Shown here: positions 54,559-63,505 of the stretch, piece by piece
How positions within the stretch are numbered: the first letter of the stretch is position 1
How the letters are laid out: each line of letters starts with the position of its first letter
Assembly: GCF_042850945.1 (NCBI RefSeq)
Contig: NZ_AP031496.1
Coordinates: 1,240,001-1,304,000 of the forward strand
DNA: 64,000 bases
Reading direction: 5' to 3'
From: Halioxenophilus aromaticivorans
GTDB taxonomy: Bacteria; Pseudomonadota; Gammaproteobacteria; Pseudomonadales; Cellvibrionaceae
The notes under the pieces: model-generated
What the model saw: the letters and a program-made list of their open reading frames with translations, nothing else
Databases searched by the model: none
Told to the model about the DNA's origin: nothing
Program-made: the position numbers and the translations under genes

Positions 54559-55677
54559 ATGGCGAATCAACCCTTACCGTCGGATAAGCACATTCAGCGA
54601 CGTTACCTGCGGCAAATTCAGCTACCCGGCTTTGGTGAGGCAGGCCAACAAAGCCTAGGTGAAGCCCGTGTACTAATCGTTGGGCTTGGTGGGCTTGGTT
54701 GCGCAGTGGCACAATATCTGACGGCCGCGGGTGTTGGCAATATTACCTTGCTGGACGGTGATGACATTGCATTAAGTAACCTGCAGCGGCAGATATTGTT
54801 TGATGAAGCCAGCATCGGTGCTAACAAAGCCGACGTTGCCAAACAGAAATTACAGCAATTGAATTCGCAGGTTCAGATCACGGCAATAGATCGCCATTTG
54901 GATTTACCCCTGGCAGAAACGCTTATAGCCTCGGCGGATTTAATTTTAGATTGCACCGATAACTTTACCACTCGGTATTTAATTAACGATGTGGCGCATT
55001 TTTATAAAAAGAATTGGGTCTACGCCAGCGTGTTGGGTTTTGCCGGGCAGGTGGCCAGCTTTAACACCAGGTTAAGTTGTTTTCGGTGTTTGTATCCCAA
55101 CGTTAGCGAAGTGCCCAATTGTAACCAAGCAGGTGTGCTTGGGGTTTTACCCGGCATTGTGGGTAATCTGCAGGCGCTAATGGCGATACAGATGCTCTGC
55201 TGCGAGCAAACATGCAATCAGTTAGTTAGATTCAGCGGTAACGATTACAGCTTGCAGACGATTGGCCTGGCAAAGTCGCGGCAGTGCCTAATATGCTCCG
55301 GCCAGCAAGAATACTTCCAGTTACATTCCCACCGCTGTGATGAATCTGCCCAACCCAGAGCCATCACTGCGTCGCAGATTAAAACCTTTATAGAGCAGCA
55401 CCCCAATGCAAAATTGGCTGACATTCGCAGCCCGGCGGAATACCAAGAGCATAACGCCGGCGGTATAAACATCCCGTTGTCAGACTTTGAATCTTGGTTT
55501 GCTGGGCAGGTTTCTCAACCGCTTATTTTACTCTGCCAAACCGGTAAACGTTGCCAGTGGTTGCTCGGCAGATTGCCCGCTAGTTCCACAGCAAGGTCAC
55601 CTGTGGTGTATCTCGAAGGTGGCTTAGACGCATTAACCCATCCCACGCATTCCCTGCATCTCCTCAAGGCGCTCTAA
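54559..55677 (+). CDS. thiF: ThiF-type ThiS adenylyltransferase with rhodanese domain
   Basis: 372 aa. E1-like adenylation domain: RYLRQIQLPGFGEAGQQSL, nucleotide loop VLIVGLGGLGCAVAQYL, DGDDIALSNLQRQILF, zinc pairs CFRC and CLIC. After about residue 270 comes a rhodanese domain (KLADIRSPAEYQEHNAGGINIPL) with the active-site loop CQTGKR. Adenylates ThiS and may pass sulfur to it through the rhodanese Cys, a role shared in E. coli by separate proteins. Resembles MoeB/MoeZ-type fusions; the operon argues for thiamine use. Confidence 0.9.
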   Translation: MANQPLPSDKHIQRRYLRQIQLPGFGEAGQQSLGEARVLIVGLGGLGCAVAQYLTAAGVGNITLLDGDDIALSNLQRQILFDEASIGANKADVAKQKLQQLNSQVQITAIDRHLDLPLAETLIASADLILDCTDNFTTRYLINDVAHFYKKNWVYASVLGFAGQVASFNTRLSCFRCLYPNVSEVPNCNQAGVLGVLPGIVGNLQALMAIQMLCCEQTCNQLVRFSGNDYSLQTIGLAKSRQCLICSGQQEYFQLHSHRCDESAQPRAITASQIKTFIEQHPNAKLADIRSPAEYQEHNAGGINIPLSDFESWFAGQVSQPLILLCQTGKRCQWLLGRLPASSTARSPVVYLEGGLDALTHPTHSLHLLKAL

Positions 55678-55934
55678 CTGCGCTCTCGCCTTCTGGGCGC
55701 TCCTACTACTGATGACTGCCAAAGGCTACCGGCACTTGGTGGCTTATGTAAGCGCTTATGGCGGTATTTGTAATTGAGCGTATTTTGCACCGGTCTACAA
55801 TAATCTTGCCTTATCTGAGTGGCGTTGCGCGACTCACGCAGTAGATAAGGCATCTACCAGACGTCATGCCCCGATGTTTTTTTAATAACCGCTGGGGTTT
55901 TGATAACAATAAAAATATAGGTTTGGGGCCGTCT

Positions 55935-57746
55935 ATGTCGATACCGCTGTTAAACGAACGCGATATAAATTTTCTGCTCTACGAGTTGCTGGATACTGAA
56001 TCGCTGTTGTCTCGGCCACGCTACCAAGAGCACTCTAAAGAAGTATTCAATGCGGTTTTGGATACGGCCCACAAGCTGGCCGAGAAATACTTTGCCAACC
56101 ACAATGCCAAGGGTGACGCTCATGAGCCCAGGTTCGTTGACGGCAAGGTAGAGATGATTCCCGAAACCAAGGTAGCTTGGCAGCAGTACGCTGAGGCAGG
56201 ATTTTTATCGGCACACTGCGATATGGACGCTGGCGGTATGCAGTTGCCGGAAATCATTGTCCGGGCCGCCAACGCTTATTTTAGTGCCGCCAACACCGCC
56301 ACCAGTGGCTATTCCATGCTCAGTGTGGGGGCAGCCAATCTCATAGACAGCTTTGGCAGCGAGCAACAGCAGCAATTGTTTTTACCCCCCATGCGGGAAG
56401 GTCGGTTCAGCGGCACTATGGCGTTAACCGAACCAGCCCAAGGGTCGTCCTTGGCCGACATCACCACCACGGCTACAGCCCACGAAGATGGCAGCTATCG
56501 TATTCATGGCCAAAAAATGTATATCTCCGGCGGCGATCAAAACTTTACCGACAATATTATTCACATGGTTTTGGCGCGAATAAAAGGTGCGCCGGCCGGG
56601 GTGAAAGGTATTTCGTTATTTATTGTGCCCAAATTTTTGGTTAACGATGACGGTAGTTTAGGCCCGCGTAACGATGTGGCCCTGGCCGGCCTGCTTCATA
56701 AAATGGGTTACCGTAATACTACTTCGACAGTGCTGTCGTTTGGTGAACAAGACGGTGCAGTGGGTTATTTGGTGGGTGAACCCCACCATGGCATAACTTA
56801 CATGTTTCAGATGATGAATGAAGCGCGTATTGCTGTGGGTACCGGTGCTGCGACCATTGCTTATCAAGGATTTAATGCCGCACTGGATTACGCCAAGGGG
56901 CGCCCTCAAGGACGCTTGCCGGATCAAAAATCTGCCCAGAGTAAACAGGTAAATATTATCGAGCATGCCGATGTAAGGGCCATGCTACTGGCGCAAAAAG
57001 CCTATGCCGAAGGTAGTCTGGCGCTGTGTTTCATTGCCAGTTCACTGTTTGAGGACAGCCAAACCGCGGATAGCAAAAGCGCTCGCCTCGAAGCGCACCT
57101 GTTATTGGATTTGCTGACGCCGGTGGTGAAATCCTGGCCATCCCGCTACGGCTTAAAAGCCAATGAACTGGCGATACAAATTTACGGTGGAGCCGGCTAC
57201 ATTCGCGAATACCCGGTTGAGCAGTTGTATCGTGATCAGCGTTTAAACCCCATTCACGAAGGCACCGAGGGCATACAGGCGTTAGATCTCTTGGGCCGAA
57301 AAGTCATTAGCCAAAACGGCGAAGGCTTAAAATTATTGCTGATAAAAATTCAAACGTGTTTGGCTGCTGCTCGCAAACATGATCAGTTGGCCGAACCCTG
57401 CGAACAGTTGGCCGAGGCGCTGGAAACACTGCAAACCACCACACAAGTGTTGTGCGCTCATTTAGCGACAGAGACCAACAAAACCTTGGCTAACGCCAGC
57501 GTGTATTTGGATATGTTTGGGCGCGTAGTAATGGCCTGGGTGTGGTTACAGCAGGCCGATATTGCTTGCCGTGCATTGGCGGGCAACCCCCACCAAGAGG
57601 ATCAATGGTTTTATCGCGGTAAATTGCAAACCGCGCGCTTTTACCTGCTGCGCGAGTTACCAGAGGTAGAACACCAAGCGCGTTTGTTGCAGCGCTTTGA
57701 CAGCAGCGCATTGGATATGGATCCGCACTGGTTCGCCGGCAACTAA
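55935..57746 (+). CDS. Acyl-CoA dehydrogenase
   Basis: 603 aa from ATG at 55935 (MSIPLLNERDINFLLYELL), with GGGG upstream; an ATG at 55866 adds 23 odd residues. Flavin/substrate motifs MALTEPAQGSSLADI, GQKMYISGGDQNFTDNI and the C-terminal AIQIYGGAGYIREYPVEQLYRDQRLNPIHEGTEGIQALDLLGRK, where Glu in HEGTEG is near the usual catalytic position. Longer than short-chain enzymes. First gene of a beta-oxidation operon; substrate chain or ring type unknown. Confidence 0.93.
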   Translation: MSIPLLNERDINFLLYELLDTESLLSRPRYQEHSKEVFNAVLDTAHKLAEKYFANHNAKGDAHEPRFVDGKVEMIPETKVAWQQYAEAGFLSAHCDMDAGGMQLPEIIVRAANAYFSAANTATSGYSMLSVGAANLIDSFGSEQQQQLFLPPMREGRFSGTMALTEPAQGSSLADITTTATAHEDGSYRIHGQKMYISGGDQNFTDNIIHMVLARIKGAPAGVKGISLFIVPKFLVNDDGSLGPRNDVALAGLLHKMGYRNTTSTVLSFGEQDGAVGYLVGEPHHGITYMFQMMNEARIAVGTGAATIAYQGFNAALDYAKGRPQGRLPDQKSAQSKQVNIIEHADVRAMLLAQKAYAEGSLALCFIASSLFEDSQTADSKSARLEAHLLLDLLTPVVKSWPSRYGLKANELAIQIYGGAGYIREYPVEQLYRDQRLNPIHEGTEGIQALDLLGRKVISQNGEGLKLLLIKIQTCLAAARKHDQLAEPCEQLAEALETLQTTTQVLCAHLATETNKTLANASVYLDMFGRVVMAWVWLQQADIACRALAGNPHQEDQWFYRGKLQTARFYLLRELPEVEHQARLLQRFDSSALDMDPHWFAGN

Positions 57747-57844
57747 ATCAAGGTGCTTAGCTCTGCTCTATAGCAACAGTTGGTTAAAAACAGCTCGATA
57801 AAAACAACGAAATAAAAACAGCCAAAGGCTACTTAGGAGTACGT

Positions 57845-59953
57845 ATGTCAGACTCGGTTATCTATAAAACGCAAGGGCAGATCGCCTATCTGTTATTGAA
57901 TTCGGCGCCGGTCAATGGCTTGGGGCAGGCTGTTCGTCAGGGCTTAAGCGATGGCTTTGCGCAAGCCAGCCAGGATAACACTATTAAAGCCATTGTTGTT
58001 GGCTCAAACATTGGGCCTTTTTGCGGCGGCGCTGACATTGCAGAATTCTCCGCCGGCACCTTTGCCGATAAGCCATTACTACCTCAGGTGTTTAACCAAA
58101 TTGATGCCAGTTCCAAACCCGTTATTGCAGCCATTGATGGTCTTGCTCTGGGTGGCGGCTTGGAGCTGGCCTTGGCTTGTGATTATCGCGTTGCCACAAA
58201 CAAAGCTAAATTGGGTCTGCCGGAGGTTCACCTAGGCATATTGCCGGGTGCAGGCGGTACTCAACGTCTGCCTCGCTTGGCGGGCATCGCTAACGCATTG
58301 CAAATGATCGTCAGTGGAACGCCAGTATCGGCCCAGCAAGCCCAACAGTTGGGCTTTGTTGACTTGGTGGTAAAAGAAGGTGAGGACGTTATCACCGCGG
58401 CCACCAATTACGCTGAACAATTGCTTGCCCAGCAAGCCCCGGCTTTAAATTGTGCGGATATGCCCGTAGATAGGGAGTCATTACCGTCGGATTACTTCGC
58501 TGAGTTCCGTAAAAGTATTGAGCGTAAAACCCGCGGTTTTTACGCGCCAGAGCGATGTATTCAAGCCGTTGAGGCGGCCTGCGTGTTGCCCTTAGTGGAT
58601 GGGTTAAAGAAAGAGGGCGAGCTGTTCTTGGAGTGTATTAATACACCCCAGGCTCGTGCACAACAACATTTGTTCTTTGCCGAGCGCGCCGCAGGTAAGG
58701 TGCCCGGCGTGGCCAAGGATACCCAGGCACGGCCCGTGAAAAAAGTCGCCGTTATTGGTTCCGGTACCATGGGTGGCGGCATTGTGATGAATTTTTTAAA
58801 TGCCGGTTTCGCTACCACCATGTTGGATTTGAATGCCCAAGCTCTGGAGCGGGGCGTTGGCGTAATTCGTAAGAATTACGAAATCACCGCCAAGAAAGGC
58901 AAATTAACTGGCCAGCAGGTGGAGCAGCGCATGGGTTTGCTAACCACCTCCACCCAGTACAGCGATATTCAGGATGCAGACTTGGTGATTGAGGCTGTGT
59001 TCGAAAAAATGGACGTCAAAAAAGCAGTGTTCAAAACCTTGGATGAATGCTGTAAACCAGGTGCAATTCTGGCCACTAATACCTCGACCTTAGACGTAAA
59101 CGAGATAGCCGAAGCCACCAGCCGGCCACAAGATGTCATCGGTTTACACTTTTTCAGCCCCGCCAATGTCATGCGATTACTCGAGGTAGTGCGAGCCGAG
59201 AAAACCAGCCCAGATGTGATTAAAACCGTGTTGGGATGCGCCGCAAAAATTAAAAAATTACCTGTGGTTGTGGGCGTGTGCTTCGGCTTTGTGGGCAACC
59301 GCATGCTAGAGCCCTACGGCCGGGAAGCGCTACGGCTTTTACTCGAGGGCGCCACACCGGAGCAAATCGACCGCGTTTTGACTGAATTCGGTTTTCCCAT
59401 GGGCTTTTGTTCCATGATCGACCTGGCTGGTAACGATATTAGCTACCTCACACGCCAAGCCCATCCCGAGGTCACTCAGGGCGACCCAAGTTACGGTGCG
59501 CTGGTCGATAGCCTATATGAGCTGGGTCACTACGGCCAAAAGACTGGCTGCGGCTTTTATCAATACAACGGCCGCGATAAATCGGCCAACCCCGATGTAA
59601 TCACCTTGGCGGAGCAAGCGGCGTTTAAGCACGGAATCACCCGGCGCGAGATCAGCGACCAAGAGGTTCTAGAGCGTTGCCTGTATCCGCTCATCAACGA
59701 GGGGGCTCTGATATTAGAAGAAGGCATTGCCGCCAGGGCAAGCGACTGCGATCTGATTTATGTGAACGGTTACGGATTCCCAGCTTGGCGCGGTGGCCCC
59801 ATGCAATACGCCAATGAAATTGGTTTAACCAATGTTTTAAACGCGCTAAATAAATATAAGGAGCAGCTGGGTGAGTACGGAGAGCGCTGGTTTAAGCCTG
59901 CCCCTTTATTGCAAAAGCTGGCAACCGACGGCAAAAGCTTCAACGCCGTGTAG
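57845..59953 (+). CDS. Bifunctional enoyl-CoA hydratase / 3-hydroxyacyl-CoA dehydrogenase
   Basis: 702 aa. N-terminal crotonase domain with the oxyanion-hole region GPFCGGADIAEF and two catalytic Glu (GGGLELALACDYR, LPEVHLGILPGAGG). The NAD-binding domain starts at about 297 (KVAVIGSGTMGGGIVMNFLNAG), followed by the hydroxyacyl-CoA dehydrogenase helices (HFFSPANVMRLLEVV). Similar to single-chain FadB/FadJ or peroxisomal types that work with a separate thiolase, here encoded next. Confidence 0.93.
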   Translation: MSDSVIYKTQGQIAYLLLNSAPVNGLGQAVRQGLSDGFAQASQDNTIKAIVVGSNIGPFCGGADIAEFSAGTFADKPLLPQVFNQIDASSKPVIAAIDGLALGGGLELALACDYRVATNKAKLGLPEVHLGILPGAGGTQRLPRLAGIANALQMIVSGTPVSAQQAQQLGFVDLVVKEGEDVITAATNYAEQLLAQQAPALNCADMPVDRESLPSDYFAEFRKSIERKTRGFYAPERCIQAVEAACVLPLVDGLKKEGELFLECINTPQARAQQHLFFAERAAGKVPGVAKDTQARPVKKVAVIGSGTMGGGIVMNFLNAGFATTMLDLNAQALERGVGVIRKNYEITAKKGKLTGQQVEQRMGLLTTSTQYSDIQDADLVIEAVFEKMDVKKAVFKTLDECCKPGAILATNTSTLDVNEIAEATSRPQDVIGLHFFSPANVMRLLEVVRAEKTSPDVIKTVLGCAAKIKKLPVVVGVCFGFVGNRMLEPYGREALRLLLEGATPEQIDRVLTEFGFPMGFCSMIDLAGNDISYLTRQAHPEVTQGDPSYGALVDSLYELGHYGQKTGCGFYQYNGRDKSANPDVITLAEQAAFKHGITRREISDQEVLERCLYPLINEGALILEEGIAARASDCDLIYVNGYGFPAWRGGPMQYANEIGLTNVLNALNKYKEQLGEYGERWFKPAPLLQKLATDGKSFNAV

Positions 59954-60025
59954 CAAAAAAATTGATGTGAAAGAACCACGCGAACAACTATCAAGCGAAC
60001 AACAAACAAGAAACAGGGTTACTCC

Positions 60026-61210
60026 ATGAAAGAAGCTGTGATTGTCTCCACTGCGCGCACGCCCATCGGCCGTGCATTTAAAGGCTCGCTAAACAATATC
60101 AAATCCCCCACTTTACAGGCACACGCCATTCGTCATGCAGTAGAACGGGCGGGTGTAGACGCCAACGAAATTGACGATGTGGTGATTGGCTCGGTACTCA
60201 ATTCTGGTACGGCGGCCGGTAATATCGCACGCTTATCTGCCCTGGCCGCCGGCTTACCGGTAACCGTGGCGGGTCAATCCATTGATCGGCAATGCGCCTC
60301 TGGTCTTATGGCCATTGCCACCGCTGCCAAGCAAATTGTGGTTGACGGAATGCGTATTACTGTAGCAGGAGGCCAGGATAACATCTCCGCCGAACAGCAA
60401 GCCTATTTCGAATCCGCGAGCCGAGCCCAGGATCCCAACGTGATTGCCCAGGCAGAGCATGCTTATATGCCGATGCTGCAAACGGCTGAGTTTGTGGCCA
60501 ACAAGTACAACATCAGTCGTGATCAACAAGATGAGTACGCGCTACAATCCCAGCAGCGTACTGCCGCAGCCCAAGCGGCCGGTATTTTTGATGACGAAAT
60601 TGTACCCATTAATGCTACCCAAGCGGTTTTTGATAAAGAAACCAAACAGGTCAGCTACCGTGAAGTGACTCTGGCCAAAGATGAAGGCAACCGGCCGCAA
60701 ACCACGATGGACAATTTGCGAGATCTCCAGCCGGTGCTAGACGGGGGTGTGATCACCGCAGGTAATGCCAGCCAGTTATCCGATGGCGCCAGCGCTTGCG
60801 TGTTGATGGATCGTCAACTAGCTGAACAAAATGGCGTGCAGCCACTGGGGATTTACCGTGGTATAACGGTGATCGGAAACGCGCCCGAGGAAATGGGCAT
60901 AGGGCCGATCTACGCCATCCCTAAACTGCTTAAACAGCACGGTTTAAAGGTGGACGATATCGGTCTGTGGGAGCTCAACGAGGCTTTTGCTTGCCAAGCG
61001 CTGTATTGCCGTAATGTGCTTAATATCAACCCAGAAATCTACAACGTTAGCGGCGGCGCGATTTCCATTGGCCACCCCTATGGCATGACCGGCGCTCGGC
61101 TAGTTGGCCATGCGCTTTTGGAAGGCAAGCGCCGAGGGGTGAAATACGTTGTTGTGTCCATGTGCGTTGGTGGTGGCATGGGCGCCGCAGGACTGTTCGA
61201 GGTAGCCTAA
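60026..61210 (+). CDS. Acetyl-CoA acyltransferase (thiolase)
   Basis: 394 aa. Catalytic Cys90 (SIDRQCASGL), His350 (SIGHPYGMTGARL) and Cys380 (SMCVGGGMGAAG), the complete thiolase triad. Performs the thiolytic step after the bifunctional enzyme encoded upstream. Followed at once by the MaoC gene. Degradative by context. Confidence 0.95.
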   Translation: MKEAVIVSTARTPIGRAFKGSLNNIKSPTLQAHAIRHAVERAGVDANEIDDVVIGSVLNSGTAAGNIARLSALAAGLPVTVAGQSIDRQCASGLMAIATAAKQIVVDGMRITVAGGQDNISAEQQAYFESASRAQDPNVIAQAEHAYMPMLQTAEFVANKYNISRDQQDEYALQSQQRTAAAQAAGIFDDEIVPINATQAVFDKETKQVSYREVTLAKDEGNRPQTTMDNLRDLQPVLDGGVITAGNASQLSDGASACVLMDRQLAEQNGVQPLGIYRGITVIGNAPEEMGIGPIYAIPKLLKQHGLKVDDIGLWELNEAFACQALYCRNVLNINPEIYNVSGGAISIGHPYGMTGARLVGHALLEGKRRGVKYVVVSMCVGGGMGAAGLFEVA

Positions 61211-61786
61211 GTGAGCCCAAATGGCAGCGATACAAATCGCGATAATGCTAAAAACATGGATCAAAACCCAGATAGAAACATAGATAGAAACATAGATCGA
61301 AACACAGATAGCAACACAGACAGCAAAAAAGGCGGCCTGGCGCTAACAGCCGGGCAGGCCTTAGGTATCAGTGATTGGTTTGCCATGGATCAATCCCGTA
61401 TCGATGCCTTTGCCGAAGTCACTCTGGATTTTCAGGCCATTCATGTAAAACCTGAGGTAGCGGCGTTGACCCCCTTCGGCGGCACCATTGCCCATGGTTT
61501 ACTGACCTTATCCATTGTGCCGCATTTGCTCTACCCACTGCTCAACCCGCATATTACGCCGGGTGTTACGCTAGTTAATTATGGTGTGGAGGCGCTGCGC
61601 TTTTTGCAGCCGGTAAGAAGCACCGACCGTATACGATTACATGCCCGAGTACAGGGAGTAGAGGAAAAGGAGCCGGGCCGTATTTTGCTGCGCTTAGCAA
61701 ATACCGTCGCCATTGAAAATAGCGACAAACCGGCGCTGGTATCGGAGTCTTTGATTATGGTGTTGACGGCTGCAGGCGAGAATTAA
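61211..61786 (+). CDS. MaoC-like enoyl-CoA hydratase with repeat-encoded N-terminus
   Basis: 191 aa, GTG start right after the thiolase stop with GAGG upstream. Residues about 45-190 are a hotdog fold: LDFQAIHVKPE and IAHGLLTLSIVP give the hydratase-2 Asp and His. The first 40 residues are low complexity, (D/N)R(N)(I/T)D, encoded by a 12 bp repeat (61265-61324). An (R)-specific hydratase could shunt unusual or epimeric acyl-CoAs into the pathway. Confidence 0.85.
   Translation: MSPNGSDTNRDNAKNMDQNPDRNIDRNIDRNTDSNTDSKKGGLALTAGQALGISDWFAMDQSRIDAFAEVTLDFQAIHVKPEVAALTPFGGTIAHGLLTLSIVPHLLYPLLNPHITPGVTLVNYGVEALRFLQPVRSTDRIRLHARVQGVEEKEPGRILLRLANTVAIENSDKPALVSESLIMVLTAAGEN
61265..61324. repeat. Five 12 bp in-frame repeats inside the MaoC gene
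   Basis: Five units of AAC-NNN-GAT-AGA type encode NPDR NIDR NIDR NTDS NTDS. The repeat keeps the reading frame (12 nt unit), so copy-number change alters only tail length. Confidence 0.85.
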
Positions 61787-61877
61787 AAACCACCCATGTT
61801 AAGCTCGTTTTACGTCACGCTATTATGTTGCACTAACAACGTTATAACCGCCATTGCTGGACGAAAATGCTCTCGCT

Positions 61878-62945
61878 TTAGGCATCTTTCGCTGGTTGTC
61901 GGTTAGAGGCTTCTGCCGCGCGGTATTGGCCGGGGGTAACCCCGGTCCATTTTTTAAAGGCGCGGAAGAACACGCTCAATTCATCAAAACCCAAGCGGTC
62001 GGCAATCTCTCGGTTGCTTAAATCGGGGCAGGCAAGGTAGTGGAACGCTGCTTCCATGCGGCACTCGTCCTTCAAACGTTGGAACGACGTACCTTCGATT
62101 TGAAGGTGGCGGCGCAGGGTGGTAACGGACATGTTCAGTTTATCAGCCACTTTTTCCGCCCCCAGCATGGTGTGGCCGACATTTTGGTTGAGAATGGCTT
62201 TTACCCGAGCCTTGGTGGTTTTACCACTCTCAACATTGACTAGCAGGCCGAAAGGCGCCATACGCAGAAATTCTTCCAGGGTATCTTCCGTTTGGATGAC
62301 GGAATAATCTAGAAAATAGGTGGGGAATTCAAAACCCACAATAGACTGGTTAAACATCTCTTCACCACAACTGAATTGGGACATTTCCCAGTCGTTTTCA
62401 GGTTCGGCAAAAGGGTAGTAGGTTTTGGTGAGCTGTAACTCTGAGCCAATTAACCAGCTCCAGTGGCGTTGCATGCCGGCCAGTGTATGGCGCAATTTTA
62501 CCGGGCCGGCTAAGTCAATGAGCTGATTAAACTCATCCAGGCCAAGGTCATCGATGGGGGTTAGAGTAACGCGAGCGGTGTCTTCAAAAATATCCAATTG
62601 CTCACTGACCTTAAAGCCTCGGCAGATTTTACCGAATGCTCGCGCCCTCAGAATCACCTGGTGTAAGGTCCTGCACTGTACCATCAATAGGCACAATAAT
62701 CGAAAGGACCCAGGGCGTATTTTGCCGCCACTGAGCATGCCAAACCATTCATCTTGTACCACACCAATGACGCGTTGGTAGAGCTTACCGTACAACACTG
62801 CTGAGAAATAACGCTGCCGTTCTAGGTCTTCGTTGGTGATGCCCACTTCGTCGAGGAAGGTCTGGGTGTTGTAGCCCTTTTCCTCCACTTGATGAAGAAG
62901 GGTAGTGATATAACTTGCGGGAATCGTAATTTCTTCAGTTGCCAT
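61878..62945 (-). CDS. AraC-family transcriptional regulator
   Basis: 355 aa. N-terminal ligand-type region as in OruR/ArgR-like regulators (TLLHQVEEKGYNTQTFLDEVGI, RVIGVVQDEWFGMLSGGKIRPGSF). C-terminal AraC DNA-binding domain with two helix-turn-helices: GAEKVADKLNMSVTTLRRHLQIEGTSFQRLKDECR and SNREIADRLGFDELSVFFRAFKKWTGVTPGQYR. Converges on the beta-oxidation operon and is divergent from the TonB receptor, so it may control either or both. Confidence 0.93.
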   Translation of the reverse strand: MATEEITIPASYITTLLHQVEEKGYNTQTFLDEVGITNEDLERQRYFSAVLYGKLYQRVIGVVQDEWFGMLSGGKIRPGSFRLLCLLMVQCRTLHQVILRARAFGKICRGFKVSEQLDIFEDTARVTLTPIDDLGLDEFNQLIDLAGPVKLRHTLAGMQRHWSWLIGSELQLTKTYYPFAEPENDWEMSQFSCGEEMFNQSIVGFEFPTYFLDYSVIQTEDTLEEFLRMAPFGLLVNVESGKTTKARVKAILNQNVGHTMLGAEKVADKLNMSVTTLRRHLQIEGTSFQRLKDECRMEAAFHYLACPDLSNREIADRLGFDELSVFFRAFKKWTGVTPGQYRAAEASNRQPAKDA

Positions 62946-63505
62946 GCTATTGGAATATTTCGTGCTGTCCAGCTGTTGATGGGGAATGCGTCTTCATCAT
63001 TACGTTAACGGGCCATGGCCAGTGCTGACTATAACAGTGCTAAGCGTGCAGCGTGCCAGTTTTGTTAAGTGGCTGCGCATATTGTGATGTAAGAACAGTC
63101 TACTGGCTTGTCATCCCCGTTGCCAATTTCTTTCTGTAACATTCGCTGTGGTTGCCGACCTAACTGTTACCAAATGAAACCAATTTTGCGGCTCAAATGT
63201 CCGAATTGGACGGTGCCGCCGCCACCTGCGTAAATCCTCAGAGTCTTTCGTCTATAGTGAAGAAAGTGGCATTTGATCAGTGTTTTACGGCGTTTTTTAT
63301 TCGATTTTTAACTCGCGTAGTTTTGCCAGTTAACATGGTAGAAATTGTCATTGTTGAATTTAGTGTAACTAATAGACTTGATCGTACAACTCAACCACAT
63401 AACGACAAAAAACATTGAGTGACCGTCAACCGAATGGCCGATCACCGACAGTTGTAAGTCCGGCCCCTGTTGCGGTTCTTAATAATAATAAAAATTGGAG
63501 GCATC
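62946..63505. other. Divergent intergenic region, regulator and TonB receptor
   Basis: About 560 nt holding the promoters of the AraC-type gene and the receptor. A frame at 63197-63418 has no ribosome binding site or recognisable content. No repeat recognised. Confidence 0.5.

Noticed and set aside
63197..63418. 73 aa frame upstream of the TonB receptor
   Set aside because: No ribosome binding site and odd composition; more likely regulatory DNA.
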